Below are positions 44,964 through 55,018 of a stretch of DNA of 64,000 nucleotides, piece by piece. The DNA lies in contig NZ_JAAAMH010000001.1 in assembly GCF_024105655.1 (NCBI RefSeq), positions 584,287 through 648,286 on the forward strand. Direction: 5' to 3'. The stretch comes from Aliihoeflea sp. 40Bstr573 (GTDB lineage: Bacteria; Pseudomonadota; Alphaproteobacteria; Rhizobiales; Rhizobiaceae). Below the pieces are notes generated by a model that was not told where the DNA came from, searched no databases, and was given only the letters and a program-made list of their open reading frames with translations. The position numbers and the translations under genes were made by a program. How positions within the stretch are numbered: the stretch's first letter is position 1; the number at the start of each line of letters is the position of its first letter.

Positions 44964-46265
44964 TCAGCTCCGCCCCGCCAGCCCTTTTGCACTGGAGTCG
45001 GTCTGCTCCTTCTCCATGATCAGGACATCACCGGCCATTCCCGGCATGATGCGATTGCGCCAATGGCTGCCAAACCAGTTCGTCCGCAGCGGCCGTGGCG
45101 TTTTGCCCAGAACCACGGCCCGGACGTCCGCGATGTCGGAGAGCACCACGCTTTCGCCGCCGGCCGATTGGCGTCGAACATACGCGCACCCGAAACGTGC
45201 CGCGATCTCGGCAAGTTCGCTCGGCCCCTCGCCACCTTCCGTCACGTGTACCAGCGTGGCGACATCCCACAGCCCGTTGAGGAGCGCCCACTCGGTGAGT
45301 GCTGGAAGATGGTTTTCGCCGCCATCGTGTACCACCAGCGTGCGGGCGGATTCCCGCGGGGTTTCATTGGCGACGAACAGCACTGGGCCGCGATGACAAC
45401 CCGGCAGGCGCAGCAGGCCGTCCGGCTGCCAGCTCGTCAGATCCTGCCGCGCGTCCACCTGGTGATGGAACCAGCCTTCGCAGGGCAGCACGAGCAACGT
45501 CTCACCTGCCTCGGTCTCGCATCGCAGGAGACGGTCGGGATCGCCTTCGTCGTAGTTGAGGATCGGCTCCACCTCGGCCCGCGAGGTACAACCCTTGAGG
45601 TCGTGAAGCGCGGCGCTTGCGCGCTCGCGAATCGACCGGCGCATCTGGTTGGGATCAGCCGCGTGCGCGATTGCATGCGTGTCGATCAGCACATGCGCTG
45701 ACAGGCTGGCGCCGCTTGCTGCGGCGAGTGCGCAGGCGCGTTCCGCCACGGGCCGCACGTAGCCGTCGATCACGACGAAGCGCACCGCTTCCATCGCCGG
45801 AAGAACTTGGGCGCGGCCTTCGAGCGGTCTGCGTTCCGGCGTCCGGAGCGAACCTCCTGCGTCCTCTGGGCGCAGCCCACTTGCCTGCTGGTCAGGTTCT
45901 GCCGGTATCCAGCCGATCCGCTCGTCGAGCGGCTGAGCCGAGCGCTGCAGCACGCCGTCGAGGGCATCGTCGCCCGCCAACGCGAGCCGGGCGCCGGAAA
46001 CGTAGGCTGCCCGACCAAGAAGGTGACCGGCGACCGGCACCGTCAGGAGCAGGAAGATCACCGTGAAGATGCCAAGCACGGTTGCATCGAGCGCGCCTTG
46101 CGCAATCACGCTGCCGATGATGACAAGGCCCGCCCCCAGCGTTCCCGCCTTCGTGGCGGCGTGCATGCGCTGGAAAGGATCGGAAAGCTTCATCACGCCG
46201 AGCGCAGCGATGCACAGGAAGGCCACCCCGGTGAGCTTGAACAGGAACGAAACGATCAGGATCAT
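44964..46265 (-). CDS. mrpG: Mrp antiporter subunit G fused to a USP-like C-terminal region
   Basis: Residues 1-100 are the MnhG/PhaG subunit: three membrane helices with FLCIAALGVMKLSDPFQRMHAATKAGTLG (in part) and TVPVAGHLLGRAAY. This subunit normally ends at 100-130 residues. Here a 330-residue cytoplasmic extension follows: a polar linker (about 105-155), then alpha/beta sequence resembling two universal stress protein units (about 158-265, starting AVRFVVIDGYVRPVAERA, and about 293-420, ending AGDVLIMEK). It is one continuous frame without frameshift. ATG 46265 overlaps the mrpF stop (ATGA); the longer open frame to 46670 is a shadow in mrpF/mrpE. The fusion suggests a built-in nucleotide or stress sensor. 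Confidence 0.88.
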   Translation of the reverse strand: MILIVSFLFKLTGVAFLCIAALGVMKLSDPFQRMHAATKAGTLGAGLVIIGSVIAQGALDATVLGIFTVIFLLLTVPVAGHLLGRAAYVSGARLALAGDDALDGVLQRSAQPLDERIGWIPAEPDQQASGLRPEDAGGSLRTPERRPLEGRAQVLPAMEAVRFVVIDGYVRPVAERACALAAASGASLSAHVLIDTHAIAHAADPNQMRRSIRERASAALHDLKGCTSRAEVEPILNYDEGDPDRLLRCETEAGETLLVLPCEGWFHHQVDARQDLTSWQPDGLLRLPGCHRGPVLFVANETPRESARTLVVHDGGENHLPALTEWALLNGLWDVATLVHVTEGGEGPSELAEIAARFGCAYVRRQSAGGESVVLSDIADVRAVVLGKTPRPLRTNWFGSHWRNRIMPGMAGDVLIMEKEQTDSSAKGLAGRS

Positions 46266-46555
46266 TGCCCGTCCTCCTTCTTCTTTTCGAGGAGTGCCGA
46301 CAGCGAGCAGGTCGCCAGGAAGCCGATCAGTGCGATTCCGAAAGCGATGTCGAGGAACTCGCGGCGTCCCGTAACGATCATGGTCAGCGCGGCAATCGCG
46401 ACGGCGATGCCGGTCAGCATGTCGAGGGCGACGAAGCGGTCGGCATAGCCCGGGCCAGTCATCATGCGGATGGCGGCGAGCGTCAGCGGTACCATCAGGA
46501 TCGCGATCATGATTGCGGCGAAGGTCGACAAAAAGCCGTCCAGGAACTCGATCAT
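46262..46555 (-). CDS. mrpF: Mrp antiporter subunit F
   Basis: Small membrane subunit (97 residues, three helices) of the Mrp/Pha sodium or potassium/proton antiporter. RMMTGPGYADRFVALDM is the family motif. It overlaps mrpE upstream and mrpG downstream by four bases each (ATGA), consistent with translational coupling across the operon. Confidence 0.92.
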   Translation of the reverse strand: MIEFLDGFLSTFAAIMIAILMVPLTLAAIRMMTGPGYADRFVALDMLTGIAVAIAALTMIVTGRREFLDIAFGIALIGFLATCSLSALLEKKKEDGQ

Positions 46556-46883
46556 CCTTCGATCTCCTTGATGCGTGTCTCAAACGTGTCCTTGATACTC
46601 GCCACGACGTCGCCCGGATCGCCCGCGTCGAGCACGTGGACATAAAGCGTCGACAGGTCTTCGCTGACATGCAGCGATGTCGTCCCGGGGGTCAGGCTGA
46701 CGCAGTTGGCGAGCGTCGTGATGCCGGCGCGGCTCTTCAGGTCCAGCGGCACGGCGACGATCGCTGGCCGCAATGCTGCGCTGTCGCCCAGAACCTGGCG
46801 TGCCACCGCGATTGATGACAGCACGAGTTCCTTGATGAAGACGGCGCAAAGGATTGCGGTCTGGCCGATGCGGTTGAACAGGC

Positions 46884-46887
<4 letters not shown>
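46552..46887 (-). CDS. mrpE: Mrp antiporter subunit E, short form
   Basis: The 111 residues match the C-terminal two thirds of MnhE/PhaE: KELVLSSIAVARQVL, RPAIVAVPLDLKS, LANCVSLTPGTTSLHV and LYVHVLDAGDP. The usual N-terminal two membrane helices (about 45-50 residues) are missing. The start overlaps the mrpD stop (ATGA), so there is no room for a longer version; the open frame that runs to 47508 lies within mrpD and encodes nothing recognisable. One hydrophobic segment remains (about 8-28). Confidence 0.88.
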
Positions 46888-48381
<1,494 letters not shown>

Positions 48382-48389
<8 letters not shown>

Positions 48390-48768
48390 TCGTGGCGGCC
48401 TCCTTGTCGAAGGGCGAGCCGAGCGCTTCGGCATCGTTCTGCTCGTCGGTGAAGACCGAGCCGAGCGCGTAGTAGGCCTTCAGCACGAGCGCGGCCGCGA
48501 AGGCGACGAGCGCGAAGCCGATCACGATGGCGGTAAGGATGAGGGCCTGCGGCAGCGGGTTCGCTGCTCCCTCGCCCAGCATCTGCGCCCCCTGCTGGAT
48601 CACGGGCGGAGCCGTGAACTGCAGACCGCCGGCCACGAAGATCAAAAGGTTTGCGGCCGTCGAAAGAAGGACGACGCCGAACAGGATGCGCATCACATGA
48701 CGCGACAGGAGGAGATAGACGCCGGCCCCCATTTGGGCGGAGATGGCGAAAGCGTAGATCAGGCTCAC
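48382..48768 (-). CDS. mrpC: Mrp antiporter subunit C (NuoK-like)
   Basis: Small membrane subunit, 128 residues with three helices, homologous to NuoK. The motif [27 protein letters not shown] (in part) and [20 protein letters not shown] with conserved membrane residues are typical. It overlaps mrpB by four bases and mrpD by eight. Confidence 0.93.
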
Positions 48769-49178
48769 TGTTCCACTCCTTCATAGAACCGGAAAACAAG
48801 GGAAAGCACGCCGCCGATGACGACCATGAAGACACCGATGTCGAAGGCGGTGGCGGTGCCGACATGCACGGAGCCAATCTCGGCCCACCAGTGCGTAAGG
48901 AAAGATCCGTCCGACAGGAGCCCCGGCAGGCCGCTGAGGAATGCGAGAAAAAGCCCGGCGCCGATCAGCACGCTCGGATGGATCATCAGCGCGCGCCGTG
49001 CGGCCTTCACGCTGTCGGCCAGAGCCAGCAGCGCGAATGCCAACGCAGCGAACAGGCCGCCGATGAAGCCGCCCCCTGGCTCGTTGTGGCCTCGAAACAG
49101 CATGTAGACCGAGGCCACGAGCATCAGGACGAAGAAGAGGCGCGACATGGTTGAAAAGATTACGGACATACCGCTCAC
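48765..49178 (-). CDS. mrpB: Mrp antiporter subunit B
   Basis: Membrane subunit of 137 residues with four helices. The sequence [23 protein letters not shown] (in part) is the MnhB signature. It overlaps mrpA and mrpC by four bases each. A separate mrpB following mrpA matches the seven-gene Mrp layout rather than the fused MrpAB (PhaAB) layout of S. meliloti. Confidence 0.93.
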   Translation of the reverse strand: MSGMSVIFSTMSRLFFVLMLVASVYMLFRGHNEPGGGFIGGLFAALAFALLALADSVKAARRALMIHPSVLIGAGLFLAFLSGLPGLLSDGSFLTHWWAEIGSVHVGTATAFDIGVFMVVIGGVLSLVFRFYEGVEQ

Positions 49179-51493
49179 TCCTTGGTTCGGGCAGGCTTCA
49201 GGGAACCGCGCAGCAGGCCCCAGGCGGCGATCGTGGCGAGTGCGACGACCGCGATCTCTCCCAGCGTGTCGATGGCCCGATAGTCGACGAGGATGACGTT
49301 GACGACGTTGCGGCCATAGGCTTCAAGATAGCTTGTCTGGCCGAAATAGTCGGACAGCCGCAGATCGATCGGCGTCACGCCGATGGAGGCCAAGGCAACG
49401 AACATCATCACGGCGAAGCCGGCGGCGATCATGCCGTCGCGGCGACGTTCGGCCGACGATCGCGAGTGACGGCGGCGCGATGGCAATTTCAGGAGGACCG
49501 CGGTCATCAGGATCACGATCAGCGTCTCGACGGCGATCTGCGTCAGAGCAAGGTCGGGCGCACCGTTGAGCATGAAGATCACCGCCGAGCCAAAGCCGAC
49601 GATGCCGACCGAGACGAGCCCTGCGATCAGGGAGCGCACCATGATCGTCGCCGCAGCACCGATGACCGTCAGAAGGAGAACCAGCGCTACCGAGATGCGA
49701 ATGCTGCCCTCGCCCGCCAGGAAGTCGGTGGACGGCGCGGCCAGGAACGCGAACGCAAGACCTGCAACAACGGTCAGCATCACGATGCTCGTGTAGCGAT
49801 GCTGGTCCCCGTTTTGCAGCGTCTGCGTCGACAGCCGCGCCGTGCCCAGAACCCCGTTCAGCGCCTTGTGATAGAAGCGGTCGCCCAGCCAGCCGTAGAT
49901 CGTGTCGTACTGGCGCAGCGTGTTGTGGATCCGCGTCCACTGGACGACGATGACCGCGCCGATTGAAACGACGAGAATGGACAGCACGAGCATGGGCGTC
50001 AGGCCGTGCCAGAGCTGGAACGAGACGTCGATCGGCCGTCCATGGAGGGCGGAAGCCGCCGGCCCGATGAGCCATTGCGCGGCCGGCCCCGGCATGATGC
50101 CGATCAGGATGCCGCCGGCAGCAAGCAGCAGCGGACCAACGAGCAGGCCGATGGTCTCGCCGTGGCGAACTTCTGTGACGCGCTCGGGCTTGAAGTAGAA
50201 CGGGCGGATCGATACGACACCGGCAACGCCCACCATGACGGCATTGACGAGAACCGCTGCCACGACCGGCAGGATGTTCCAGTCGTTCGAAAGCTGGGCC
50301 TCGAACAGATACTCCTTGGAAATGAAGCCGACGAATGGCGGCAGCCCGGCCATGGACAGGCTGGCAAGCACCGCCGCCACGGCCGTCACCGGAAGGAAGC
50401 GGGCGAGACCGCCAAGTTTGCGCAGGCTCGCCTCGCCCGTCGCATGGATGGCCGTACCCGCGCAGAAGAACAGCGCCGCCTTGTAAAGCGCATGCGCAAG
50501 GATGAAGCCCACGGTCGCGACGGCGGCCACCTCCCCCGTCAGTCCGATCAGCATCACGAGAATGCCCAGCGAGGCCACGGTCGATTGCGCCAGCACCGCC
50601 TTGAATCCTTCGGCGCGCAACGCCTGCAATGCCGCAACGACCATGCTGAGCGAGCCGATGATGACGAGGGTGTGCCCGAAGGCCGGCATGTCGGCGAAGA
50701 CGCCGTCAAACCGCGCCAGCAGGAACACGCCCAGCTTCACCATCGTCGCCGAGTGCAGGTAGGCCGAGGCTGGCGTCGGCGCGGCCATGGCATTGGGAAG
50801 CCAGAAGTGGAACGGAAACTGGGCGCTCTTGGTGAAGGCGCCGATCATGACCAGAACCGCGATCGTGCCTGCCCAGGGGCTCGCAACGAGTTTGTCCGAT
50901 CGTGCCAGCACCTCGGTGAAGGAGAAGGTGCCGAGCGTCATGCCGATCACGAGAATGCCGGCGAACAGCACCAGCCCCCCACCGCCGGTCACGATGAGCG
51001 ACTGCAGCGCGGACTTGCGCGATGCCTCCTTGTGGCCGTCGAACCCGATCAGCAGGAACGAAGCCAGGCTCGTCAGTTCCCAGAAGACGAACATCACGAT
51101 CAGATTGTCGGACAGGACGGTACCGAGCATCGCGGCCATGAACAGCATGATGAGGCTGAGGAACCGGCCAATTTCGGCGTTCGGTTTGTCCGCGAAGTAT
51201 GCGCCGGCATAGATCGTCACCAGCGTGCCGATGCCGCTGATGAGCAGCGCGAAAAGAAGCGAAAAGCCATCCAGCCGGAAGGCGAGGTCGACGCCGAGCG
51301 AGGGGACCCAGGAAAGCTGGGCGACCAGCGCCTCCCCTTCGGCCACCTGGCCGATCTGCATGAAAACGGACGCAAAGATGACGAGCGGGACCAGGCTCAT
51401 CACCCAACCTGTGCTGCGCCCCAGAAGTGATGCGGCCGGCCGCGCGACGACTGCGCCCGCCAGTGCGATTAATATGCTCCACTCAAAGCTCAC
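49175..51493 (-). CDS. mrpA: Mrp antiporter subunit A
   Basis: Largest membrane subunit, 772 residues and about 20 helices, homologous to NuoL. It has the proton antiporter module with [48 protein letters not shown] (in part; conserved Lys and His) and a C-terminal MrpA-specific region ending with [18 protein letters not shown] 51493 has AGAGGAAGG seven bases upstream, better than the in-frame start at 51544. It heads the operon and is preceded by a sigma-54 promoter. Confidence 0.94.
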   Translation of the reverse strand: MSFEWSILIALAGAVVARPAASLLGRSTGWVMSLVPLVIFASVFMQIGQVAEGEALVAQLSWVPSLGVDLAFRLDGFSLLFALLISGIGTLVTIYAGAYFADKPNAEIGRFLSLIMLFMAAMLGTVLSDNLIVMFVFWELTSLASFLLIGFDGHKEASRKSALQSLIVTGGGGLVLFAGILVIGMTLGTFSFTEVLARSDKLVASPWAGTIAVLVMIGAFTKSAQFPFHFWLPNAMAAPTPASAYLHSATMVKLGVFLLARFDGVFADMPAFGHTLVIIGSLSMVVAALQALRAEGFKAVLAQSTVASLGILVMLIGLTGEVAAVATVGFILAHALYKAALFFCAGTAIHATGEASLRKLGGLARFLPVTAVAAVLASLSMAGLPPFVGFISKEYLFEAQLSNDWNILPVVAAVLVNAVMVGVAGVVSIRPFYFKPERVTEVRHGETIGLLVGPLLLAAGGILIGIMPGPAAQWLIGPAASALHGRPIDVSFQLWHGLTPMLVLSILVVSIGAVIVVQWTRIHNTLRQYDTIYGWLGDRFYHKALNGVLGTARLSTQTLQNGDQHRYTSIVMLTVVAGLAFAFLAAPSTDFLAGEGSIRISVALVLLLTVIGAAATIMVRSLIAGLVSVGIVGFGSAVIFMLNGAPDLALTQIAVETLIVILMTAVLLKLPSRRRHSRSSAERRRDGMIAAGFAVMMFVALASIGVTPIDLRLSDYFGQTSYLEAYGRNVVNVILVDYRAIDTLGEIAVVALATIAAWGLLRGSLKPARTKE

Positions 51494-51527
51494 GGCATGC
51501 CTTCCTCTTGCTGTCCGAACACTGGGC

Positions 51528-51543
51528 AGCAAGTGGCGTGCCA
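51528..51543 (-). promoter_or_regulatory. Sigma-54 (-24/-12) promoter of the mrp operon
   Basis: On the minus strand the sequence reads TGGCACGCCACTTGCT, matching every position of the consensus TGGCACG-N4-TTGCW, including the GG and GC dinucleotides 10 bp apart. The expected transcription start is near 51517, leaving a leader of about 24 bases with the mrpA ribosome site. No gene lies in the 258 bp upstream of mrpA. Confidence 0.85.
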
Positions 51544-51596
51544 TCTGGCAATCGTGCGGCTTTGCGGGCTCTGGCAGGCCGGGTGGGATGGAAGAC

Positions 51597-51642
51597 GTTC
51601 GGAAATCCGAACATCAGGCTTCGCCCGTTCGGAATTCCGGAC
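51597..51642. promoter_or_regulatory. Tandem palindromic enhancer sites upstream of the mrp sigma-54 promoter
   Basis: GTTCGGAAATCCGAAC (51597-51612) is a perfect inverted repeat. GTTCGGAATTCCGGAC (51627-51642) is the same palindrome with a single mismatch between arms. Their centres are 30 bp apart, three helical turns, so both lie on one DNA face about 88 and 118 bp upstream of the predicted start. A lone half-site TCCGAAC lies at 51514-51520. Position and symmetry fit upstream activator sites for an NtrC-class activator. Confidence 0.75.
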
Positions 51643-51751
51643 AAGGAACGCCGGATCAACGCGGACAAAGCGCGGCCTTCGCATCACCTGCCTGCTTGAG
51701 CACCATCAATAGCAGGTGGCAGGCTATCTCGGTGGACTGCTTGTCAGACGA

Positions 51752-52456
51752 TCAAGCGCCGCCGGAGGCACGGCGGATGCGGCGGAAGCTCATTGCAATA
51801 TGCGCGCGCCGAACGTGTCCCGCAGCTACCAGATCACCATGCTCCACCGCTTCGGTGATGTCTGCGACCTCGCGCTGGAAGGTGACGAACTCCTTTTGCA
51901 GAAGCTCGTCGAAGCTCTCGAGGCGGGAGGCGGTTTTGAGCCAGATGCGCGCCGTCTGATAGTAGAGGCGTTCACTGATCGCACGCAGGGGTTCGTTCGT
52001 CGTCAAGGTGGTGAAGAGATGGAAGAACTCCATGTTGATCCGCGAGAACTCACGCGGATCCCCTGCTGTCACCATCTGGTCGCAACGCTCGCGGATGTCC
52101 CGGAACCGTTCAACCATGGCCGCGTCGATGGCCACAGGAGAGAGTTTTCCAACGAGTTCGGCAAGCTCGATCCTGAGCTCATACACCTGGGCGAGCTCAT
52201 TGATGTCGATGTCGGTAACGATCGTGCCCACACCGTGAACCGAGCGCAGCAGGCCTTCCGCCTCGAGCTTCACGAGAACGCGGCGGAGCGGTGTTCTCGA
52301 AACTCCGAATTCCTCGGCCAGGTCTTCCTCGCGCAGGCGGCTGCCGGGCGCATAGTCCAGCATGCAGATGCGCGTGCGCAACGCCTGGTAGATGCGTTCG
52401 AAACGTCCCCGCACGCCCTCTTCTGAGTTTTTGGGGGCCTCGATCCGGGCGCTCAT
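51752..52456 (-). CDS. GntR-family regulator with FCD domain
   Basis: Predicted regulator of the ectoine cluster. The N-terminal winged helix (about 15-80) has YAPGSRLREEDLAEEFGVSRTPLRRVLVKLEAEGLL (in part). The C-terminal FCD ligand-binding domain (about 90-220) follows, with the metal-ligand-type histidine in FFHLFTTLT and a late VRRAHIAMS. ATG 52456, preceded by CAGGAATT, gives 234 residues; the frame opens at 52489 inside the M20 gene. It is the third gene of the minus-strand unit and may repress the cluster by binding TGTACA/GTGCAC-type sites. Confidence 0.87.
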   Translation of the reverse strand: MSARIEAPKNSEEGVRGRFERIYQALRTRICMLDYAPGSRLREEDLAEEFGVSRTPLRRVLVKLEAEGLLRSVHGVGTIVTDIDINELAQVYELRIELAELVGKLSPVAIDAAMVERFRDIRERCDQMVTAGDPREFSRINMEFFHLFTTLTTNEPLRAISERLYYQTARIWLKTASRLESFDELLQKEFVTFQREVADITEAVEHGDLVAAGHVRRAHIAMSFRRIRRASGGA

Positions 52457-52475
52457 CTGCAATTCCTGAGCCCGC

Positions 52476-53651
52476 TCAAATGTGTACATCCCGCGTCGTG
52501 AGGTTGAGTCTCAGCTTGTCCAGCATCTCCAGGCAGGCGGCGAGCTGACTTGTCTCGATGAACTCGTTCGGCTTGTGCGCCTGAGTGATCGACCCCGGAC
52601 CGCAGATCACCGATGAGATTCCGACATCCTGAAACAGGCCTGCCTCGGTTCCAAATGAAACCAGTTCGGCCTCCTCAGCGCCGGTAAGGGCGAACACGAT
52701 GTCGCGGGCTTCTGAACGGGACACCGGCAGTAGACCGCGCACCTCGCCGATGACGTGGGTGATGATCGAAGCGTCGGGCGAAACACGGCGCATCGCCGGG
52801 TGCAACTCGTCGTCGACGTAAGCGTCGAGCGCGCGTTTCACATAGTCGCTGTCGTCGGTGTGGATCGGTCGCATTTCCCACTCGACAGAGCACTGGCCCG
52901 GGATCGTGTTCCGTGCGTTTCCACCCGTGATGCGCCCGACCTGGACGGTCGTCCATGGCGGGGAGAACCTGCTATCGGCCGGCGCGCGCGCCTTGAGGTC
53001 GACGCCCAACTCCATGAGCCGCGAGATGTAGCGGACTGCGTATTCGACGGCATTGACGCCCCTGTCCGGCTGGGAGCCATGCCCCTCGAGCCCCGTAAAC
53101 TCGGTCGTGTATTCGTAACACCCCTTGTGGCCTTCGATGACGCCCATCATGGTCGGTTCGCCGATGATGGCCGCGCTGGGCCGATAGCCTGCCTTCTTGA
53201 GTTCGTCGACCAGTGCGCGCGCGCCGAGGCATCCGACTTCCTCATCATAGGTGAAGGCGAAATGCAGGGGCCTCGTCAGGTCGAGTTCGGCAAAACGCGG
53301 GGCGACAGCCAGACACGCAGCGATGAACCCTTTCATGTCGCAGGTGCCGCGCCCATAAAGTCGCCCGTCGCGCTCGCTCATCACGAACGGATCGCTGGTC
53401 CACTCCTGACCTTCGACGGGCACGACATCCGTGTGACCCGACAGGACGATCCCCCCGTCCCGCTCGGGACCGATGGTCGCGAAAAGATTGGCCTTGGTGC
53501 CGCTTTCATCGAGCGACACCGACAGCCTGGCGCCCGTGCTCGACAGGAGATCGCCCGCATAGGTGATCAATTGCAGATTGCTGTCGGCCGATACGGTCGG
53601 AAAAGCGATCAGCTCGGCGAGAATAGCCTTGGTGCGGTCCAGAGCGTTCAC
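52476..53651 (-). CDS. M20 deacetylase (ArgE-like), candidate N-acetyl-diaminobutyrate deacetylase
   Basis: Metal-dependent deacetylase of the acetylornithine deacetylase group. Over 391 residues it shows SGHTDVVPVEGQEW (H73, D75), GRGTCDMKGFIAA (D105), TYDEEVGCLGA (E137, E138), EPTMMGVIEGHKG and GHGSQPDRGVNAVEY. GTG 53651 is chosen because AAGGA lies 8 bases upstream; the preceding eutD stop (TGA) sits between. In known ectoine clusters this position holds EutE/DoeB, an aspartoacylase-family enzyme that deacetylates N-alpha-acetyl-L-2,4-diaminobutyrate. That compound is one methylene shorter than acetylornithine, so this M20 protein could replace EutE; this is inference. Confidence 0.85.
   Translation of the reverse strand: MNALDRTKAILAELIAFPTVSADSNLQLITYAGDLLSSTGARLSVSLDESGTKANLFATIGPERDGGIVLSGHTDVVPVEGQEWTSDPFVMSERDGRLYGRGTCDMKGFIAACLAVAPRFAELDLTRPLHFAFTYDEEVGCLGARALVDELKKAGYRPSAAIIGEPTMMGVIEGHKGCYEYTTEFTGLEGHGSQPDRGVNAVEYAVRYISRLMELGVDLKARAPADSRFSPPWTTVQVGRITGGNARNTIPGQCSVEWEMRPIHTDDSDYVKRALDAYVDDELHPAMRRVSPDASIITHVIGEVRGLLPVSRSEARDIVFALTGAEEAELVSFGTEAGLFQDVGISSVICGPGSITQAHKPNEFIETSQLAACLEMLDKLRLNLTTRDVHI
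52480..52488. promoter_or_regulatory. Candidate GntR self-operator (ATGTGTACA)
   Basis: The nonamer ATGTGTACA lies 24-32 bases upstream of the gntR start, inside the end of the M20 deacetylase gene. The identical nonamer recurs at 54880-54888 in the divergent promoter region of the cluster. Both have the GTNNAC core typical of FCD-type GntR sites. Confidence 0.4.
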
Positions 53652-53655
53652 CGGG

Positions 53656-54840
53656 TCAATCCTTGACGTAGAGCTCGCGAGGCCTGTCGCACAGGCACTC
53701 TGCGGCTTGCCCATCATGGATCAGGATGCTCTCGGTAATTTCGAGACCCCAATCGTCCATCCAGATGCCAGGCATGAAGTGGAAAGTCATCCCCGCTTCG
53801 AGCACCGTCTCGTCTTCCTTGCGGAACGAAATGGTGCGCTCGCCCCAGTCCGGCGGGTACGAAATGCCGATCGGGTATCCGCATCGCGCATCGCGTTTGA
53901 TCCCGGCCTTCAGCAAGGCGTCATGCAGTGCGTTGGCTACGTCGCAGGCCCGGTTGCCGGGGCGCGCCGCTTCGAGCCCCGCGTTCAGCCCTTCGACCAG
54001 CGCCTTGCTGGCGTCGATCAGATGCTGCGGCGGCTTGCCGAGGAAGACCGTCCGGCAAAAGGGCGCATGGTAGCGTCTGTAGCAGCCGGATATCTCGAAG
54101 AATGTCGCCTGACCGCGCTCGAAGGGACGGCCATCCCAGGTCAGATGCGGGGCGGCTGCATCCGTTCCGCTCGGCAGCATCGGAACGATCGCGGCATAGT
54201 CGCCCCAGTGGCCGTCGGCGCCCCGGATGGCGTCACGGTATATCTCGGCAACGAGATTGTTCTTGGCCATGCCCGGCTCGATCCGCTCGACGATGCCATC
54301 GATGATCGCCTCCGATATCCGTGCGGCGCGCCGCATGAATACGATCTCTTCATCGGACTTGACCGTGCGTTGCCAGTTCACCAGGCCGGTCGCATCGACC
54401 AGTTGCGCGTTCGGCAGGTCCTTCTGGAGGGTGAGAAACGCCTTGGCGGAAAAGTAGTAGTTCTCCAGCTCCAGGCCGATGCGCTTTGCGGCAAAGCCCT
54501 CCCGCATCAAGATCGCCGCCAGATCCTGCATCGGATGGCGGACGGTCGACTGAATGTATTCCTCACCATAGGGCTGGATGCGGTCGGGCGCCATCCACAC
54601 AGTGCGCAGCGCCCCGTTGCCGTCCTGCGCACGCCCCCACCAGATCGGGTCACGGTCCTGGAAGACGATGACGCCCTGATGGACGTAGAACGACCATCCA
54701 TCATACCCGGTGATCCACGCCATGTTGGACGGGTCTTCGACGAACAGGACGTCGATGCCCCTCCCCTCCATCGCGCTGCGGACCTTGGCGAGCCGACGCG
54801 CATATTCATTCCGCGAGAAAGGCAATTCCACATCGGGCAT
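53656..54840 (-). CDS. eutD: Ectoine hydrolase (M24 family, EutD/DoeA)
   Basis: Opens the ectoine ring, giving N-alpha-acetyl-L-2,4-diaminobutyrate. The 394-residue protein has an N-terminal creatinase domain and a C-terminal M24 pita-bread domain. It contains DPSNMAWITGYDGWSFYVHQ, DATGLVNWQRTVKS, LPSGTDAAAPHLTWDGRPF, YPIGISYPPDWGERTIS and GMTFHFMPGIW, segments typical of EutD/DoeA rather than of general prolidases. ATG 54840 follows GGAGG at 7 bases; upstream frame to 55137 crosses the ehuB promoter and is not coding. It is divergent from ehuB. Confidence 0.9.
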   Translation of the reverse strand: MPDVELPFSRNEYARRLAKVRSAMEGRGIDVLFVEDPSNMAWITGYDGWSFYVHQGVIVFQDRDPIWWGRAQDGNGALRTVWMAPDRIQPYGEEYIQSTVRHPMQDLAAILMREGFAAKRIGLELENYYFSAKAFLTLQKDLPNAQLVDATGLVNWQRTVKSDEEIVFMRRAARISEAIIDGIVERIEPGMAKNNLVAEIYRDAIRGADGHWGDYAAIVPMLPSGTDAAAPHLTWDGRPFERGQATFFEISGCYRRYHAPFCRTVFLGKPPQHLIDASKALVEGLNAGLEAARPGNRACDVANALHDALLKAGIKRDARCGYPIGISYPPDWGERTISFRKEDETVLEAGMTFHFMPGIWMDDWGLEITESILIHDGQAAECLCDRPRELYVKD

Positions 54841-54879
54841 AAAGGACCTCCAGGCGCAGCGCGCACATGTGACAGAACC

Positions 54880-54888
54880 ATGTGTACA
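54880..54888. promoter_or_regulatory. Candidate GntR operator near eutD (ATGTGTACA)
   Basis: ATGTGTACA, followed by AC, lies 40 bp upstream of the eutD start, in the expected promoter. It is identical to the site before gntR (52480-52488) and shares the GTNNAC core with the palindrome at 54970-54985. Confidence 0.4.
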
Positions 54889-54946
54889 ACTAGAGGCTGG
54901 GCCGGATTTTGGGTAGCGGAATTTGGGCTCTCCGGCGGAAATTTTG

Positions 54947-54985
54947 TTGACACGCTCTCGCCCATCATGATGTTGTGCACAACAT
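54947..54985 (+). promoter_or_regulatory. ehuB promoter with overlapping 16-bp palindromic operator
   Basis: A consensus -35 TTGACA (54947-54952) is followed 17 bp later by a weak -10 region starting at 54970. That region coincides with the perfect palindrome ATGTTGTGCACAACAT (54970-54985). A repressor bound there would cover the -10 and start site. The core TTGTGCACAA fits the FCD-type GntR pattern TNGTNNACNA, pointing to the GntR protein of this cluster. Confidence 0.55.
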
Positions 54986-55018
54986 AACAAAAGCACGGTG
55001 GAACACAGGAGCAGCCTT

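Noticed and set aside
46266..46670. 135-codon N-terminal extension of mrpG
   Set aside because: This part is out of frame with mrpF and mrpE and gives an Arg-rich, non-membrane sequence; the ATGA overlap at 46262-46265 marks the true start.
51597..51642. Alphaproteobacterial LexA box (GTTC-N7-GTTC)
   Set aside because: The motifs are inverted repeats (GTTC-N8-GAAC), not direct GTTC repeats with N7 spacing.
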